Notes: a model not told the origin generated them from the letters alone. Numbered from the stretch's first letter, positions 9,780-21,910 are shown. The stretch is DNA of 64,000 nucleotides from Heterohyrax brucei (GCA_028571685.1 CM053140.1:60332201-60396200), one strand, 5' to 3'. Numbers and translations are program-made.

Positions 9780-10930
9780 ACCTTTTTTGGTTAATAGTCA
9801 AGTGCTTGGCTATCTGCATTACTCAGGGACTCAAAAAAAAAAAAGCTTCAGAATAAATTTGACAAAAGATTCCTGTACATTGAAAACTATAAAACACTGC
9901 AGAGAAATCAAAAGAAACCCTCCCAAGTGTAGAACTATACTATGTTCATGGTTCAAACAAAAAACCTACAGCCATCAAGTCAAGTCTGACTCATAGTGAC
10001 CCTACAGGACAGAGTAGAACTGCCCCATAGAGTTTCCAAGGAGTGCACGGAGGATATGAACTGCAGACCTTTTGTTTGGCAGACATAGCACTTAACCACT
10101 ACACCACCAAGGTTTCATGGTTCAGGTAATGTTAATTTATGATGCTAATTCTCCCCACACTAGATTCAATGTAATCCCAATCAATATCCCAGCAGTCTTT
10201 TGTGAAAAAGTTTACAATCTGATTCTAAAATCCACATGGAAACGCAGAAAATCTGGAACAGTCAAAACAAATTTGAAATAAATGAGAAAAGACGGGGAAT
10301 TAACACTACCTGATTTCAATACTTATTATAAATGAGTATAATCAAAACAATGTGGTGTAGACACCAAAATAGAAAATAGATCAACAAAATAGAGTAGATT
10401 TCAGAAGCAAACACACACATGTAGGGACACCTGGCTTTTTTACACAAGCACAAAGGCAATTCAGTGAAAAAAAAAATAGTACGTTCAACAAATGTTGCTG
10501 GAAATCTGTAAGCAAAATAATCTGAAATTTGACATCTATGCTAGTTAATAAAAGTTAACTTCAAATGAGTCATGAACTTAAACATAAGGCCTGAAATGAT
10601 AATACTTTTCAAAGAAATCACAGGATATAATTTCTGTAACCTTTGGTTAGGCAAAGATTTTGCATGGATAGCATAACCCATAAAACAACAGACTGATAAA
10701 TTGTATGTTATCAACATTTAAAACTCCTGCTGTTCAAAAGATACTCTTAAGAGAATGAAAAGACAAACCATAAACTGGATAATATATTTGCAAAGCATGT
10801 ATGTGATAAAATATTTGCATTCAGGATATGTAAATGTTCTGAAAACACAATAATAAAACAAACAAGTTGTTTAAAAAAAATTAAGTAAAAGATTTGAATA
10901 TATGTTTCACCAAAGAACGTGTACAGATGG
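9780..10930 (+). mobile_element. Old L1 ORF2 C-terminal half
   Basis: The sense L1 ORF2 region after the reverse transcriptase core. 'agaataaatttgacaaaag' reads RINLTK, followed by 'ctgtacattgaaaactataa'. Then, after a SINE, 'taatcccaatcaatatccc', 'cacatggaaacgcagaaaat' and 'aatgagtataatcaaaacaa' follow. The reading frame is broken in many places. It may be the same insertion as 6385-7424, but roughly 400 codons between the pieces are missing. Confidence 0.8.
9956..10113 (-). mobile_element. AfroSINE inserted in L1
   Basis: Antisense copy ending '...actacaccaccaaggt'. An 11 bp duplication 'ttcatggttca' at 9945-9955 and 10,114-10,124 marks the insertion in the old L1. Confidence 0.9.
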
Positions 10931-11465
10931 TGTTCTAGTCGTCTAGCGCGGCTCTAACAGAAATACCACAGTGGAGGCCTTTAACACAGGATAGTTTATT
11001 CTTACACAGTTCAGTAAGCTACAAGTCCAAATTCAGGATGTCCACTCCAGGGGGGTGCTTTCTCTATTGCTGGATCTAGAGAAAAGTCATTGTGTTGAAT
11101 CAGCCTTTGGTCAGGGAGCATCTTGATGCAGGAACCTCACTCAGGTCTCCATGCACTCTGCTCCCGGTGCTGCTTTCTTGATTGTGTGATGTTCCCAATT
11201 CCCTGCTAGCCTCTCTCTTTATCTCCCGTAGGATGAAAGGATAAAGGGTGGTGCAAGCCTCACTCCAGGGAAACTCCTCTAGCCAGGGTATTAAAATCTC
11301 ACCTTAATCCTCTTTTAACATAAGTATTTTATTTACTAGCCACAGGCGGCGATTAGGATTCATAGCATCAGAAAATCACAAAATAGAGGGCAATCACAGA
11401 ATATAGGCAATCCTGGCCCAGCTTTACTACAGATATTTTTGGGAGACATAACTCAATCCACGACA
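10931..11465 (-). mobile_element. MaLR-type solo LTR, antisense
   Basis: 535 bp, with termini 'tgttctagtc' and 'caatccacgaca'. It has a perfect 5 bp TSD 'gatgg' (10,926-10,930 and 11,466-11,470), as expected for class III ERVL/MaLR integration. It reads in reverse relative to the copies at 7608 and 33,311. It is inserted in the old L1, which resumes at 11,471. Confidence 0.82.
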
Positions 11466-11470
11466 GATGG

Positions 11471-11640
11471 CAAACAAGCACATGACAGATGTTTCATATC
11501 CCTAGTAATTAGGCAAATACCAATTAAGAACACAGTGAGATACTATGCTACTCCACCTATTAGAATGGCTAGAGTTAAAACGATTGACCATACTAAGTGC
11601 TGGTGAGGAAATGAAAGAATAAGAACTCACCTGCTGCTGG
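11471..11640 (+). mobile_element. Old L1 ORF2 fragment (continuation)
   Basis: 'cctagtaattaggcaaatac', 'acacagtgagatactatgc' and 'agtgctggtgaggaaatga' are L1 ORF2 3'-side sequence, in phase order after the LTR. The next piece is at 14,105. Confidence 0.78.
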
Positions 11641-11642
11641 TG

Positions 11643-14104
11643 GTGGTTGTATGGTTGTTAGGTATCACCTAGTTGTTTCCAATTCATAGCAACCCTATGC
11701 ATAACAGAACAAAGTGTTGCTGGGTCAACCAATGCTTTTTGGTATAATGACTCTTGTGTATTCCCTCCATCTTCTTTTGATGTTTCATGGGTCATTTAAT
11801 ATTTTCCCTGTAGAATCTTCCACTATTGCAAGTTGAGGCTTGAAGTTTTTCTTCAGTTCTTTCAGCTCGAAGAATGCACAACGTATTCTTCCCTCTTGCT
11901 TTTCTGTCTCCAGCTCTTTGCACATGTCATTGTAATACTTTGTCTTCTTGAGTTGCCCTTTAACATCTTCTGTTCAGCTCTTTTACTTCATCATTTCTTC
12001 CTTTGCTTTAGCTGCTCAATATTCAAGAGCAACTTTCAGAATCTCTTCTGGCATCCAATTTAGTCTTTTCTTTCCTTCCTGTCTTTTTGATGACCTCTTG
12101 TTTTCTTCACGGATGACGTTCTTGATTTCATTCCACAGCTTGTCTGGTCTTTGGTCATTAGTGTTCAGTGCATCAAATCTGTTCTTGAAATGGTCTCTAA
12201 ATGTAGGTGGGATATACTCAAAGCTGTACTTTGGCTCTAGTGTTCTTGTTCTAATTTTCTTCAGTTTCAGTTTGAACTTGCATATGAGCAGTTGATACTC
12301 TGTTCTGCAGTCAGCACCTCGTCTTGTTCCGACTGATGGTATTGAGCTTTTCCATCTTCTCTTTCCACAGATACAGTCAATTTGATTCCTGCATACTCCA
12401 TCTGGCAAGGTCCATGTGTATGGTTGCTGTTTATGTTGATGAAAAAAAGACATTTGCAGTGAAGAAACTGTTGGTCTTGCAAAATTCTGTCATTTGATCC
12501 CTGGGCAACATTTCTACCACCGAGACTATATTTTCTAACTATTGATCCTTATTTGTTTCCAACTTTTGCATGGCAGTAACCGATAATTGTCAGTGCAACA
12601 TGATTGTATTTTCAATCAATTTCTAACCAACGATGCTGGTAAAAATCTTCAATGTCTTCATCTTTGGCCTTATTGATTGGTGCATAAATTTTAATAACAG
12701 TTGTATTAACAGGTCTTCCTTATAGTGACAGCATTGTACTTCAGGATAGATCTTGCAATGTTCTTTTTTTGTTTTAACATAACTTAGTTTGCTTATTATC
12801 ATTATTGACTTTTTAAAATTTTTCATTGTGATTAACTGAAAGTTTACAATCCAAGTCAATTTGCCATACAAAGCCCCAAGCACCAACCTCTACACACTTC
12901 CACCTTCTCTCCTCACCCTGAGATAGCACACTCATCCTCTTCACCCTTTACTTCCTGCATCCACTCAACTGACATCTATCCCTTCCTCTCCAACCTCTCC
13001 TCTAAAAAGAGACCAGTTGGATAGCCTCATATATATATTAAACCATAAAGTACACACATCCCTGCATCACTCTGTGTCCCTTAGTGTAGTCTAATCTTTG
13101 TCTGAAGATTGGCTTCAGTACTGGTTTCAGCTCTGGGCTGGCAACAAGTCCAAGCCTGGTGTTCTCAGGGTACTCTCCAGGCTGTCAGACCATCACGTAT
13201 GGTCTTTTAATAGAGTTCTTGATCTGCAAGCCCATTTTTTTCATGCCACATCACAAACTCTACATCATATTACCTGACAGGACTGGCTTTGGTGGTGGCC
13301 AGCATCATCTAGTTCTACAGGTCTCGTGCTGATATAATCTCCCAATCACATGGACTCTTCTGTCTCCAGGGCTTGTATTTTTCTCACGTGTTTGATGTTC
13401 TTGGTTTTCATCTGCTCCGGGTAGGTTGGGACCAACTGATGTTCCTTAGATGGCAGCTTGCTGTGTTTAAGACCCCAGGAGCCATGCACTAATATGAGAT
13501 GCAGAACAACTGAAACGTTCTTTTTGATGATGAATGTGACAGCATACCTCTTGAAGTTATCATCCCTGGCATAGTCCAAATGGCCATTACCAGTCTATTT
13601 CAGCTCACTAACACCCAGGTGGTCTATGTGAATGCATTCCATTTCACTTTTGAGGATTTCCAATTTTCCTAGTTTCATACTTCATACATTCCATGTTCTG
13701 ATTATTAAGGGATGTTTGCTGTTGTTTCTTTTCATTTTGAGTCATGCTATATCAGCAAATGGAGGTCCTGAAAGCTTGACTCCGCCCACATCATTAAGGT
13801 CCACTCTATTCTAAGGAGGCAGCTCTTCCCCAGTCATTTGTTGAGTGCCTTCCAACCTGGGGGGCTCGTTTTCCGGCAGTGTATCCAACAAGATTCCACA
13901 GCTATCTATAAGGATTTTTCTGGGTAATTCTTTTCAGAAGTAGACTCTGGGTCCTTCTTCCTAGTCTGTCTTAGTCTGGAAGCTCAACTTAAACCTGTCT
14001 AGCAAGGGTGACCCTGCTGGTATCTGAATCCTGGTGGCATAGCTTCTAATATCACAACAGCATACAAGCCCCCATGATGCAACAAACTGACAGACAAATG
14101 GGGA
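11643..14104 (-). mobile_element. RTE/BovB-clade LINE, antisense, internally deleted
   Basis: The minus-strand RTE begins at the 3' end (11,643, 'ggtggttgtatggttgttag'). It jumps after about 60 bp across most of the reverse transcriptase domain, then runs through the linker and endonuclease to the 5' end near 14,104. The frame at 12,016-12,453 retains an RTE endonuclease-linker stretch with NQID, GKRRWKSSI and NRFDALNTNDQRPDKLW. The usual D-H pair before QLL reads E-Y here, so the endonuclease looks dead. An L1 tail splits it at 12,769-13,510. Confidence 0.88.
12769..13510 (-). mobile_element. L1 3'-UTR insertion in RTE, antisense
   Basis: An antisense L1 tail inside the RTE, starting with a T-rich block and 'attgtgattaactgaaagtt'. 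It is similar to the UTR at 46.4 kb and 50.5 kb ('tcctctctccatg'-type pyrimidine-rich blocks and 'gggctggcaacaagtcc'). The surrounding RTE repeats 'gttcttttt' on both sides as a TSD (about 12,760 and 13,517). Confidence 0.8.
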
Positions 14105-14565
14105 ACAGATGCTCATTGCAGCTTTATTTGTAATAGCCAAACACTGGAAACAATCCCGTGTCCATCGGTTGTATATTCATAACAGATTATTACTTGGCAA
14201 TAAAAATGAATAAAGTATGGGTAGGTGTGAAAACATGCATGAATCTAAAACTAATTGTACTAAGTTAAAGAAGCAGTACAAAAAAGGGCTACATCCTGTC
14301 TGATTCCTTTGACATAATAGTCTAGAAAATATAAGCTAATCTGTAGTGACAGAAAGCAGAGCAGTCATTGTCTGGGAAGACGGGAGGGTTGTACAGGTAG
14401 ATGACTAAGTGGCAGGAGGAAACTTATGGGAAGATAGATACGTTCATTATCTTAACTGCACTGATGGTTTCATGGGTGTATACATATGTCAAAACTTATC
14501 AAATTGTGCTCTTTAAATATGTTTAGCTTATTGTATGTCAATTATACCTCAATTAAGCTATTTAA
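14105..14565 (+). mobile_element. Old L1 3' end
   Basis: 'gctcattgcagctttatttg', 'taatagccaaacactggaaa' and 'ttattacttggcaataaaaa' are the classic L1 ORF2 C-terminal and 3' region, sense. It continues the L1 interrupted by the RTE. Confidence 0.82.
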
Positions 14566-15719
14566 AACATCCATTTCAATTGAAGAACTTTGCATAGGAA
14601 GAAGCAGCTCTAGCAATCAAAGCTGGAGCCCAGAGGGCTACGGTTGGAAGGCTCAGCAAAGGAGACTGAGAAAGAGGGGCCAATAAGACACAGGGGAAAC
14701 CAGGCACACGTCATCAAATCACAGAAACTGGGTAAGATAGTGTTACCAGGAGGAGGTGGAGTGGTTCTGGGAGTGGTTTCTGTAAGGAAAGGAGTGAAAG
14801 CCATCTGCAGAAGGCAAGGAAACCACTTCATGCCATAACTTTCAAGGACAGAGCTGAGAAACAGTCCCAAGACATGGCCATATGGAGGTTATTGTGACCT
14901 TGAGAAGTCAGATGCCAGCAGTCAGTGAGGCATGAACGCTGCCAGGTCAGGAGGTGCAGACAACTGTGCAGTCAACTTTTTCAAGGTGGGGAGGGAGAGG
15001 GAGCTGCAGAGATCCCGAGGAGGTAAACTGGGGTTCAAGAAGGGCTGCTCTGCTTTGCTCTGGTCTTCACATGGGAGATCACAGCTCACCTTGGAAACTC
15101 AATGAAGATGGAGTCCACAGGGCAGGGGAAGCTCCATTTGGGGGAATGAGGAACAGAACTTCCAGGGGAGTCTGGCAAGGACGATGTGATGGTAGAATGA
15201 TTGTGAAAATGAGTGTAACCAGCCTCCAGCTGGGTCACGTTTTCCCTAGGAGAACCAGGTGCCACTGACCCAAGCCCTAGGCTGTCCCGTGAGCACTGGC
15301 AGTCCCAAGTTCCAGGACTTCTCCCCCTGTGGTGATTTCCTCTGTCCCCTAGGGTTTTTTTTTCATCCTGGATTATTTCAAGTGAAAACCCCAGCTTTAT
15401 TACCAGTTTCTAAAGTATCTGCCCATACTAAAACTTTTTGGATTTATTAGCTTTGGTGCAGATTTGTGGGTGGAGGGGAGAGGCATAGACTACTTCACCT
15501 CACTGCCTCTGTTCTCTCCTATCCCCACGCCCCCACTCTTTGCCTTCTGCAGATGGCTTTCACTCCATTCCTTCCAGAAAGCCTTGGCATAGGCTAGGCT
15601 CAGTAATCACAGGGTGTTAGCTTTGTCCCACATGGATTTCTCTTGTTTCTCTTTCCAACCAAGCACGATACTGGCCTTCAAAAGAACTCAGGGGCTGATC
15701 TGTTTTCAAGGTTCACCCA
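14566..15719. other. No gene recognised
   Basis: Single-copy-looking DNA with open frames of 104 codons or fewer on both strands and no domain. I saw no repeat I could name. Confidence 0.45.
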
Positions 15720-16095
15720 TGCTGCAGTGTGTATTGTATGATCCTACTTACATGAAATATCTAGACCAAGCAAACGCAGAGACCAAAATATGTTACTGGT
15801 TACCATGCGCAGGAGGGAGGGAGAAAAGAGGAGTTAGGGCTTGCCTGTGCAACTCTATGGGACCGTTCTACTCCGAACTCCTGGGTCGCTGTGAGTTGGA
15901 CCTGACTTGATGGCAGTGGGTTATGGAGTACTGAGTTTCTGTAAACGATGATCAAAACATTTGAAAATGGCTAGTAGCAACGATTACACACCATGGTGAG
16001 CATAGTTAATGTAATTGAACACCCGTATGTGTAAAAAACTGTCAAAATGATATTTTGTTACGTGTATTTTTACCACAACAGAAACAATTCTGATG
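15720..16095 (+). mobile_element. Old L1 3'-end fragment
   Basis: Sense L1 3' UTR-like region: 'gtatgatcctacttacatga', 'caaaatatgttactggttac' and, after a SINE fragment, 'tgtgtaaaaaactgtcaaaa'. It is degraded. Confidence 0.65.
15838..15923 (+). mobile_element. 5'-truncated AfroSINE
   Basis: Only the body and tail are present: 'caactctatgggaccgttct', 'gggtcgctgtgagttgg' and 'ttgatggcagtgggtt'. The tRNA-like head is absent. It interrupts the L1 3' end. Confidence 0.78.
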
Positions 16096-16104
16096 AACAA
16101 AAAC

Positions 16105-16290
16105 ATCTTTTATTTCACAGGCATTATCATCCCCGTTTTACAGATGAAGAAACAGATGCTCTGAGAGGTTAAGATACTTGACCAGAGGTCACACAACCAG
16201 AGAGGGACCCTGGGACACAGAAGCTCCGTCTGAGGCATCACAGGCGAGCCCTCGAGTTCTGCAGGCAGACAGACTGATCCCAGCTCCACC
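16105..16290 (+). repeat. MIR SINE fossil
   Basis: Sense core 'ttttacagatgaagaaacag', then 'gaggttaagatacttgacca' and 'cacacaaccagagagg'. Confidence 0.8.
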
Positions 16291-16589
16291 ACTGCTCAGA
16301 TGTGACAGTGCCCACCTCCCGCGGCCATCCTAGCAGCGTGTTTGATGATGCTTCTCGGGTGCTGGCAGACCCCAGCTTGCTACGGATGCTCAAGTGAATG
16401 GTCACTGCTCTGTCACTGGTGTGCTGGCTGCACCTGCAGAGCGGTCCCTGCTGTGGTCCTGGACCTGGACTGTCCTCACTTGGCTTCCCCTGCTATTTGG
16501 CTCCCACCCCTTTCCGCTTTCCAGACCTAGACTAACATCACCTACTTAGGGAAACCTCGAATTCAGCTACTTCAGACCCTGCCTGGCAG

Positions 16590-16715
16590 TCTAGATCTGA
16601 GAATCAGACCAGACCCCAGTTTCCTCATCTGCAAGTTGGAGATAGGCTTGTCGTAGAAACCACAGGAAATAATAGATGTGAACAGATACTTGCAGATGGC
16701 AAATAGCTGAACACT
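16590..16715 (-). repeat. MIR SINE fossil, antisense
   Basis: 'cagtttcctcatctgcaagt' followed by a 'ataatagatgtgaacagata' block. A T-rich run (about 16,780-16,800) follows just outside. Confidence 0.65.
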
Positions 16716-16887
16716 GCAAATCACTGCATAGCTTTTCCTTTGCTCTGTGGCCCCTAGGAATTCTGAGTGTTTAACCTGTTTTTTTTTTGTTGTTGTTGGT
16801 TTGGTGAGATCCCACTGTGCAAAATAACTACACTTGAGAACAGACACATGGGAGGAGCCTGGGATTTGGACAGTCCTTAATTTGTGT

Positions 16888-17108
16888 CATGGTTTCGTCC
16901 CCGGTTAGTAAAAACGGTTTGTCATTGGCTAGTAATCTAAAGGCTGGAGGTACGAATCCATCCAGCAGTGCTGCAGAAGACAGCCCCGGTGGTTTGCTTC
17001 TGTGAAGACTACAGACATGAACATTCTCGAGATCCTAGGTCTACTGTGACACATACAGGGTTGCTATGAATCAAAGTGGACTCAAAGGCAACTCATTTGG
17101 TTTTGTTT
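16888..17108 (+). mobile_element. AfroSINE, long variant
   Basis: About 220 bp. The head contains 'cattggctagtaatctaaag' and a B-box-like 'ggtacgaatcc'. An extra middle block, 'ggtggtttgcttctgtgaag', is absent from the short copies. The tail is 'ctatgaatcaaagtggactc' plus a GTTT-rich end. It is the same type as at 33,373 and 61,491. Confidence 0.75.
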
Positions 17109-18224
17109 GAGTTTGAGTCAAGTTCCTCTGACGTCTTCATGTCCTCTGGTGCCTGCTGACCACCTGTCTCCTGCTTTCCTGTTGGCTGTTCTGCTGGCTG
17201 TTCCCCTGACACTTCTCACTGTGCACATGCCACCCCTCCTCATTCCTCCTGCCAGTAACATCCATGTGCCTGCTGACACATGGACTCTTCCTAGCCCGTG
17301 CCTCCTCCTTACCCTCTTTTCTCTTGGGGAAGGCTTCTCTGTCCCCAGAACATCCATGGTACACACTATACAATGCACAAAGAATTAGCAGCTTCTCTTC
17401 TGTCTGTCTTAAACTGAATTTCATGGGGATGAGGACTGTGTCTGCCTGACTTATTTTGGACCCCAGAGTTTTCCATGATTCTAGGAAATCTCTATCCTCT
17501 AACATGTGGAATCAGTCACAGCCTTGCTCTGTGACCCTGGAATTTTGCTCTCTTTGCGCTTATTGAAGCGGCTCAGGACGGTGGTCTCAGGGGTTTAACC
17601 TTGACTTTGAAGGCATCCCCTGGAGGTGCAGAGGCATCTGCTGCCCACAGTTCGCTGAGTCAGCAGGACAGACTGTAGGAGCCCCTCTCTGTGCCCCTTG
17701 TTATAAACAGTTCTGTCTCTGAGCACCGGGGTCACCTTTCAGGGCCACTACAGGTAGCTAATTATATTCGGTGCCTGCAGGGCCAATGGTGGGGTCAGAT
17801 CTGAGTGGGACCCCCAGCTTGGAAATAATCCACTGGCCTTCTAGGAAAGAAAAATGGAAGGTCGTTTAGGTCCCTGCACGATAGCCATAGACAATCATTT
17901 GTGGTCTGAGAGCGGAAGTAACGGGCAGCTCTAGGGTTTCAATTATCCTCAAATCATTCAAGCGACTTAGAATGCAGTGCCAGGCACTGGAGCCCTGGTT
18001 TATCGTGACAACAGCAGGTGGTGCATCCCCCAGCTCTACCCTCTCTAAACTCCAGCCACTGGGCACTACAAGGCTTCCCAGTAAGCTCCCAGCTCCCCAG
18101 TGGCCTGGCAGGCACTCCTGGGGGCTGAGTCAGTGGGCTCATGGGAGAAGTCCCAGCCAGTCACTCTGGACCACTGGCTTCCAGGCCATTTACATTGTAT
18201 AAGGTCTAGCATGCAGTGGTGCAC
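17109..18224. other. No gene recognised
   Basis: Single-copy-looking DNA. Overlapping frames of 60-122 codons on both strands (17,107-17,505) have no motif and cross-cancel. Confidence 0.45.
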
Positions 18225-18400
18225 CTAGAGCTGGAGGAAAAATCAGATGCTACACTGAGTGACCCCAGAAAAGTGACCTGAGCTTGCTCATGGTCAGTTT
18301 CATCACTTGCCAAATGGGAGGATGATAGTCATCATCTGGTAGGCTGGAGGAGAGGATTAAAAGACAAATGTAGTCAGATTTAGCACAGTGCCTGATCTTC
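18225..18400 (-). repeat. MIR SINE fossil, antisense
   Basis: 'gagtgaccccagaaaagtga', then 'gtttcatcacttgccaaatg', then 'ggattaaaagac' and 'cacagtgcctg'. Confidence 0.72.
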
Positions 18401-18644
18401 TGGCAAGGGACAAGCAAGGACTCAGTCAGTTGGTACAGGAATCAGTTCAAACTAGCTTCTGTGTATCAACAAGGGAAGCTATTATAACAATACAAGAGTA
18501 TCTTCTAGAACTCAAGGGTAATAAGGCAGCTGGGACTCAGAAAGATGACTCAGGGGATGAGGCAGAGCCTCCTTCTTCCCATTCCATCAATTCAGCAGCA
18601 ATAGCCACTCTCAGCACATACATCTTATATATGTTGGTAAGACT

Positions 18645-18845
18645 CTGAACAGTTTTTGTCAGAGCTTACAGACCAGGAAGAAAGGGCTGGTCAACTACCT
18701 CCAAAAATCACCCCGTTAAAACTCTGTGGATCACAGTGGTCTGATCCACAGTTAAGTACGGGGATGATGCAAGGCCGGGCAGGGCTTCATCCATTGGGTA
18801 TGGAGTCGCCATGGATCATGGACCAACTTGATGGCAGCTAACACC
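18645..18845 (+). mobile_element. AfroSINE/RTE-derived short element, degraded
   Basis: It contains 'gaccaggaagaaagggctgg', 'actctgtggatcacagtggt' and a tail 'caacttgatggcagctaac'. This resembles the elements at 27,945 and 49,501. It is divergent and its left edge is uncertain. Confidence 0.5.
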
Positions 18846-19316
18846 ACCCCTCTGGCCTCAGCTGTCCTGGTCTGAAAGCGGGTCACATAGCACAAGTGTG
18901 GCTCCCAGGAGGCTCCCCTTTGTAGGACTGTGGGACTGTTAGGGGCCACAATAGGCTGGCCAGATACTCTCAGTAGTGCCAGCCTCAGTGCCAGTTCAGG
19001 TCCTGCCCTTGAGGAGTCCACACTGCACGGGGACAGGCTTGCATGGAGCCACTTCACAGTGTGATCAGCTCTGGGCTTAGTGGAGGTAGAAGGCTAAGCA
19101 CCAGTATTTCTGAGCACCATCAGATTGCTAGGCTCATTACACTCTGACCTCCTTCATCCATGCTCAGAGGTGCAATGGTCATCTCTAGGATGCAAAAGCC
19201 AGCATGCAGCCAGGACATGGCAGGGCCTGGACTGGATACAGAGCCTTTCAGTGCTGGTGTCCCTGTGCTGACAGCTGGTCCAAGCATGGCTTAGGGAGGG
19301 CGGGATCCAGTCCCTT
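18846..19316. other. No gene recognised
   Basis: Single-copy-looking, GC-moderate DNA with no identified feature. Confidence 0.45.
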
Positions 19317-19324
19317 AGGTAGCC

Positions 19325-19484
19325 CAAACGAAAACCAAACCCACTGCCATTGAGTCAATTCTGACTCATAGTGACCCAACAGGACAGGGCAGAACTGCTC
19401 CAAAGAATGCCTGATGGTTTTGAACTGTCTGTTTTCCAGTTAGCAGATATAGCACTTAACCACTATGCTACCATAGTTTCCCTG
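19325..19484 (-). mobile_element. AfroSINE
   Basis: Antisense full-length copy, tail 'aaaaccaaacccactgccat' and head end 'actatgctaccatagtttcc'. It has a perfect 8 bp TSD 'aggtagcc' at 19,317-19,324 and 19,485-19,492. Confidence 0.92.
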
Positions 19485-19814
19485 AGGTAGCCAACGGGCA
19501 GCTATCCTGTGGCTTTACCCAGCCCCTCCACCATCCTCAGCAATGAGTCCCCATCAACCCAAGTCTGGTGACAGCTGCTCCCAACCCCCCACATATCCTT
19601 ATCTACAATTCTGAGCCCAGGAAGGAAGCAGGAAATGATTCATCCTCTTAGACAATAAACACAAGCCCACATTATTAATATTTACGCGGGGGCTTTGCCA
19701 AGGGTCCCGAAGAACAAACAAATCACAGGAAAAGAAGGACATGGATGATGAGGTTTGTCAAGGCTGCTGGCTGCTCCAGAAGGAGCACAGCCCCAACTGT
19801 CAGAGCCTTAGCAC
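19485..19814. other. AT-rich island, no gene
   Basis: It includes an AT-rich block at about 19,648-19,730 ('cattattaatatttacgcgg') that looks unlike its neighbours. No repeat or exon was recognised. Confidence 0.4.
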
Positions 19815-19920
19815 TCTCTCTGTCCTTACCATTTCACAGAGCAGGAAACTGAGGCCCAGAAAGAATAGAAGACTAGACCAAGACACCCCAACAGGTTGGT
19901 GTCAGAGGAGGGAACATACT
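19815..19920 (+). repeat. MIR SINE fossil
   Basis: 'catttcacagagcaggaaac' then 'tgaggcccagaaagaataga' is a short sense MIR core. Confidence 0.68.
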
Positions 19921-21289
19921 CTGGGAACCTGGAGAATGGAAAAAGTATGGGTATGAGCCTCAGATCGCCTCACCTGTGAAATGGCAATGAAGACCTGATT
20001 GGGCAATGTCAAGGCTGCACTTGATCTAACCCCATGAACCACGGGACTGACTGCTGTGATCCACTGAGTTTTCATTAGCTGACGCTTTGGAAGTATTATC
20101 AGGCCTTTCTTATCAGTCTCTCTGAAAGCTCTGCTGAAATTCATTCTGCATCACAGCAGCATGCAAGCTCCACTGACAGATGGCGGCTGCACAAGAAGCA
20201 CATGGCCGCGAACCAAACCTGAGTGTCCTGAATGAAAGACAAGAATTCTATCATTGTACCACCACCCCCTCTGGGTAACTTTACTAGGATGTAAAAACGG
20301 CCCCTCAGGGTGCCCAGCCCAGAGCGGGTGCTCCACTTAGAACACCACAGTGAAGCAATGATGGGGATGCTGCTTCTGGCCCTGATTTCCCAGTGTACTT
20401 TGCACTGCCCCCAGCAGGCTTTGTGCTGTAAGATCCGCTCACATCAGTTGACTGGATCAGGGGTGGACATCTGACCAACATGGGCCAATCAGGGCATCTC
20501 TCCTGCAAATTTCACTAAAAGAAGCTGGTTGTTTGGCTTGGTGGTTTGAACTGATGCGGAATAAATTAGTTTAGGTCTGTGAGATACTGAGAAAGGTAAA
20601 GAAGGTAAGTTGTATGCGGCATGTATATGTGAGACAAAGAGACAGACAGCCTGGATTTTAGATGGTGCTCTGTCCCTGGTTTGGGTCCCTCCTGAGTGCT
20701 ACCTGTGATCTGGCTTCAGCATCTGAGTGATTTGAGTCCTTGCACTAACCACCCCGCTCTCTACCACACACACACATAGCCAGCTGAGAGGTTCTGTTCC
20801 CCAAAGAGCTCTGACTCCAGCAATGGAGAGAACTTTCTGAGGATGAGAGGGTCCAAGCAATAGACAGCTGAAATTCGGGAGGAGGTTCACCACTCATTGT
20901 TCACAGAAGAGGCAGGACTACGAGGCTGTGCTGAGATCAGCATCCCTCTCGCTTGGGCTGAGGGCTCCTCTTTAGTGTTCTACCTTTTGGAAACAACTTC
21001 TTTTTCTCACTCCTCCCTCTTGTTTCACCTTTCCTTATGTTTTTTCCCTCTTTCTCTCTCCAGCTATAGCACTTGGTTCTCATTAGACCTTTCACCCATC
21101 CCACAGACATGAGCTATGTGGCCCACTTGAGCCTGTTTAGCCCTGGGCTGACCAAGCTAGGGACACCTAGAGTGACTAGGCCATATCCCTGCCCTCTTAG
21201 AAAGCTCCAAGATGGGTTGGGAAATCAGACAAATCAACAAAACCCAGAGTGGTCAGTGCTGAGAGAAGGACACCCGGGAAGGACTGGGG
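19921..21289. other. No gene recognised
   Basis: Single-copy-looking DNA. A pyrimidine-rich stretch lies at about 20,990-21,065. No repeat or exon was identified. Confidence 0.45.
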
Positions 21290-21400
21290 GAACCTGGGCA
21301 AGGGTCCTGACACTGGACATGAGGGTCAGAGAGGGCTTCTCAGAGGACGGTCATAGTGTCTGCACTGAGACCTGCAAGAGAAGTGGGGAAGCCAGGAGAC
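21290..21400 (-). repeat. L2-like fragment, antisense
   Basis: 'gggtcagagagggcttctca' followed by 'ctgcactgagacctgcaaga' resembles the reverse complement of the L2 'cctcagagaggccttccctg' region. The match is weak. Confidence 0.4.
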
Positions 21401-21739
21401 TGGACGAAGGTGACAGCAGACTGGACAAAGGTGGCAGGGGCCTGGCTCACGTAAGGGTCCTGCAGGAGGAAGATCCTGGCACCCTTAGGCCAGGTGAGCA
21501 GCTCCCCACAGCCAGACTGTGGTGTGGCGTGAAGGGGGAGGGAGTGGGGATTGGAGGCTGAGAAGGCCGGGCTAGGGGGCTGCTTGGGTCAGGTCACAGG
21601 TAATGGGTGCGGAGGGCTGTGGCGCTTAGACTTTACCCTGAGGGTCCTGGGTTGCCATAGATGAGGAGGAAGTGACTGCACGATAGGCAAGAGGTGGGAA
21701 GATTCCAAGGGGATCTGGGCTTTCCCAATACCACAAGGA

Positions 21740-21910
21740 AAATCCTCTGTTTCTCATCATGCTCTCCTCCATTCCCATTTTCTCTCCTTCTCTCTGGTTT
21801 CCCTACTTCTCTCTCCATCCTTTTTCTCCATCTCTTTCTCTCCTCCTTCTCCCCATTACTGTCCTTCCCTCTTCCCCCACCTCTCTCCTCTCACCAGCTT
21901 GCTTTCCAAG
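21740..21910. repeat. CT-rich low-complexity tract
   Basis: About 170 bp that is strongly pyrimidine-rich on the plus strand. It leads straight into the minisatellite. Frames of about 100-128 codons here are low-complexity artefacts. Confidence 0.8.

Noticed and set aside
21073-21561. 162-codon frame as a host exon
   Set aside because: No domain, no convincing splice sites, and it overlaps an L2-like antisense block. Probably chance in GC-rich DNA.
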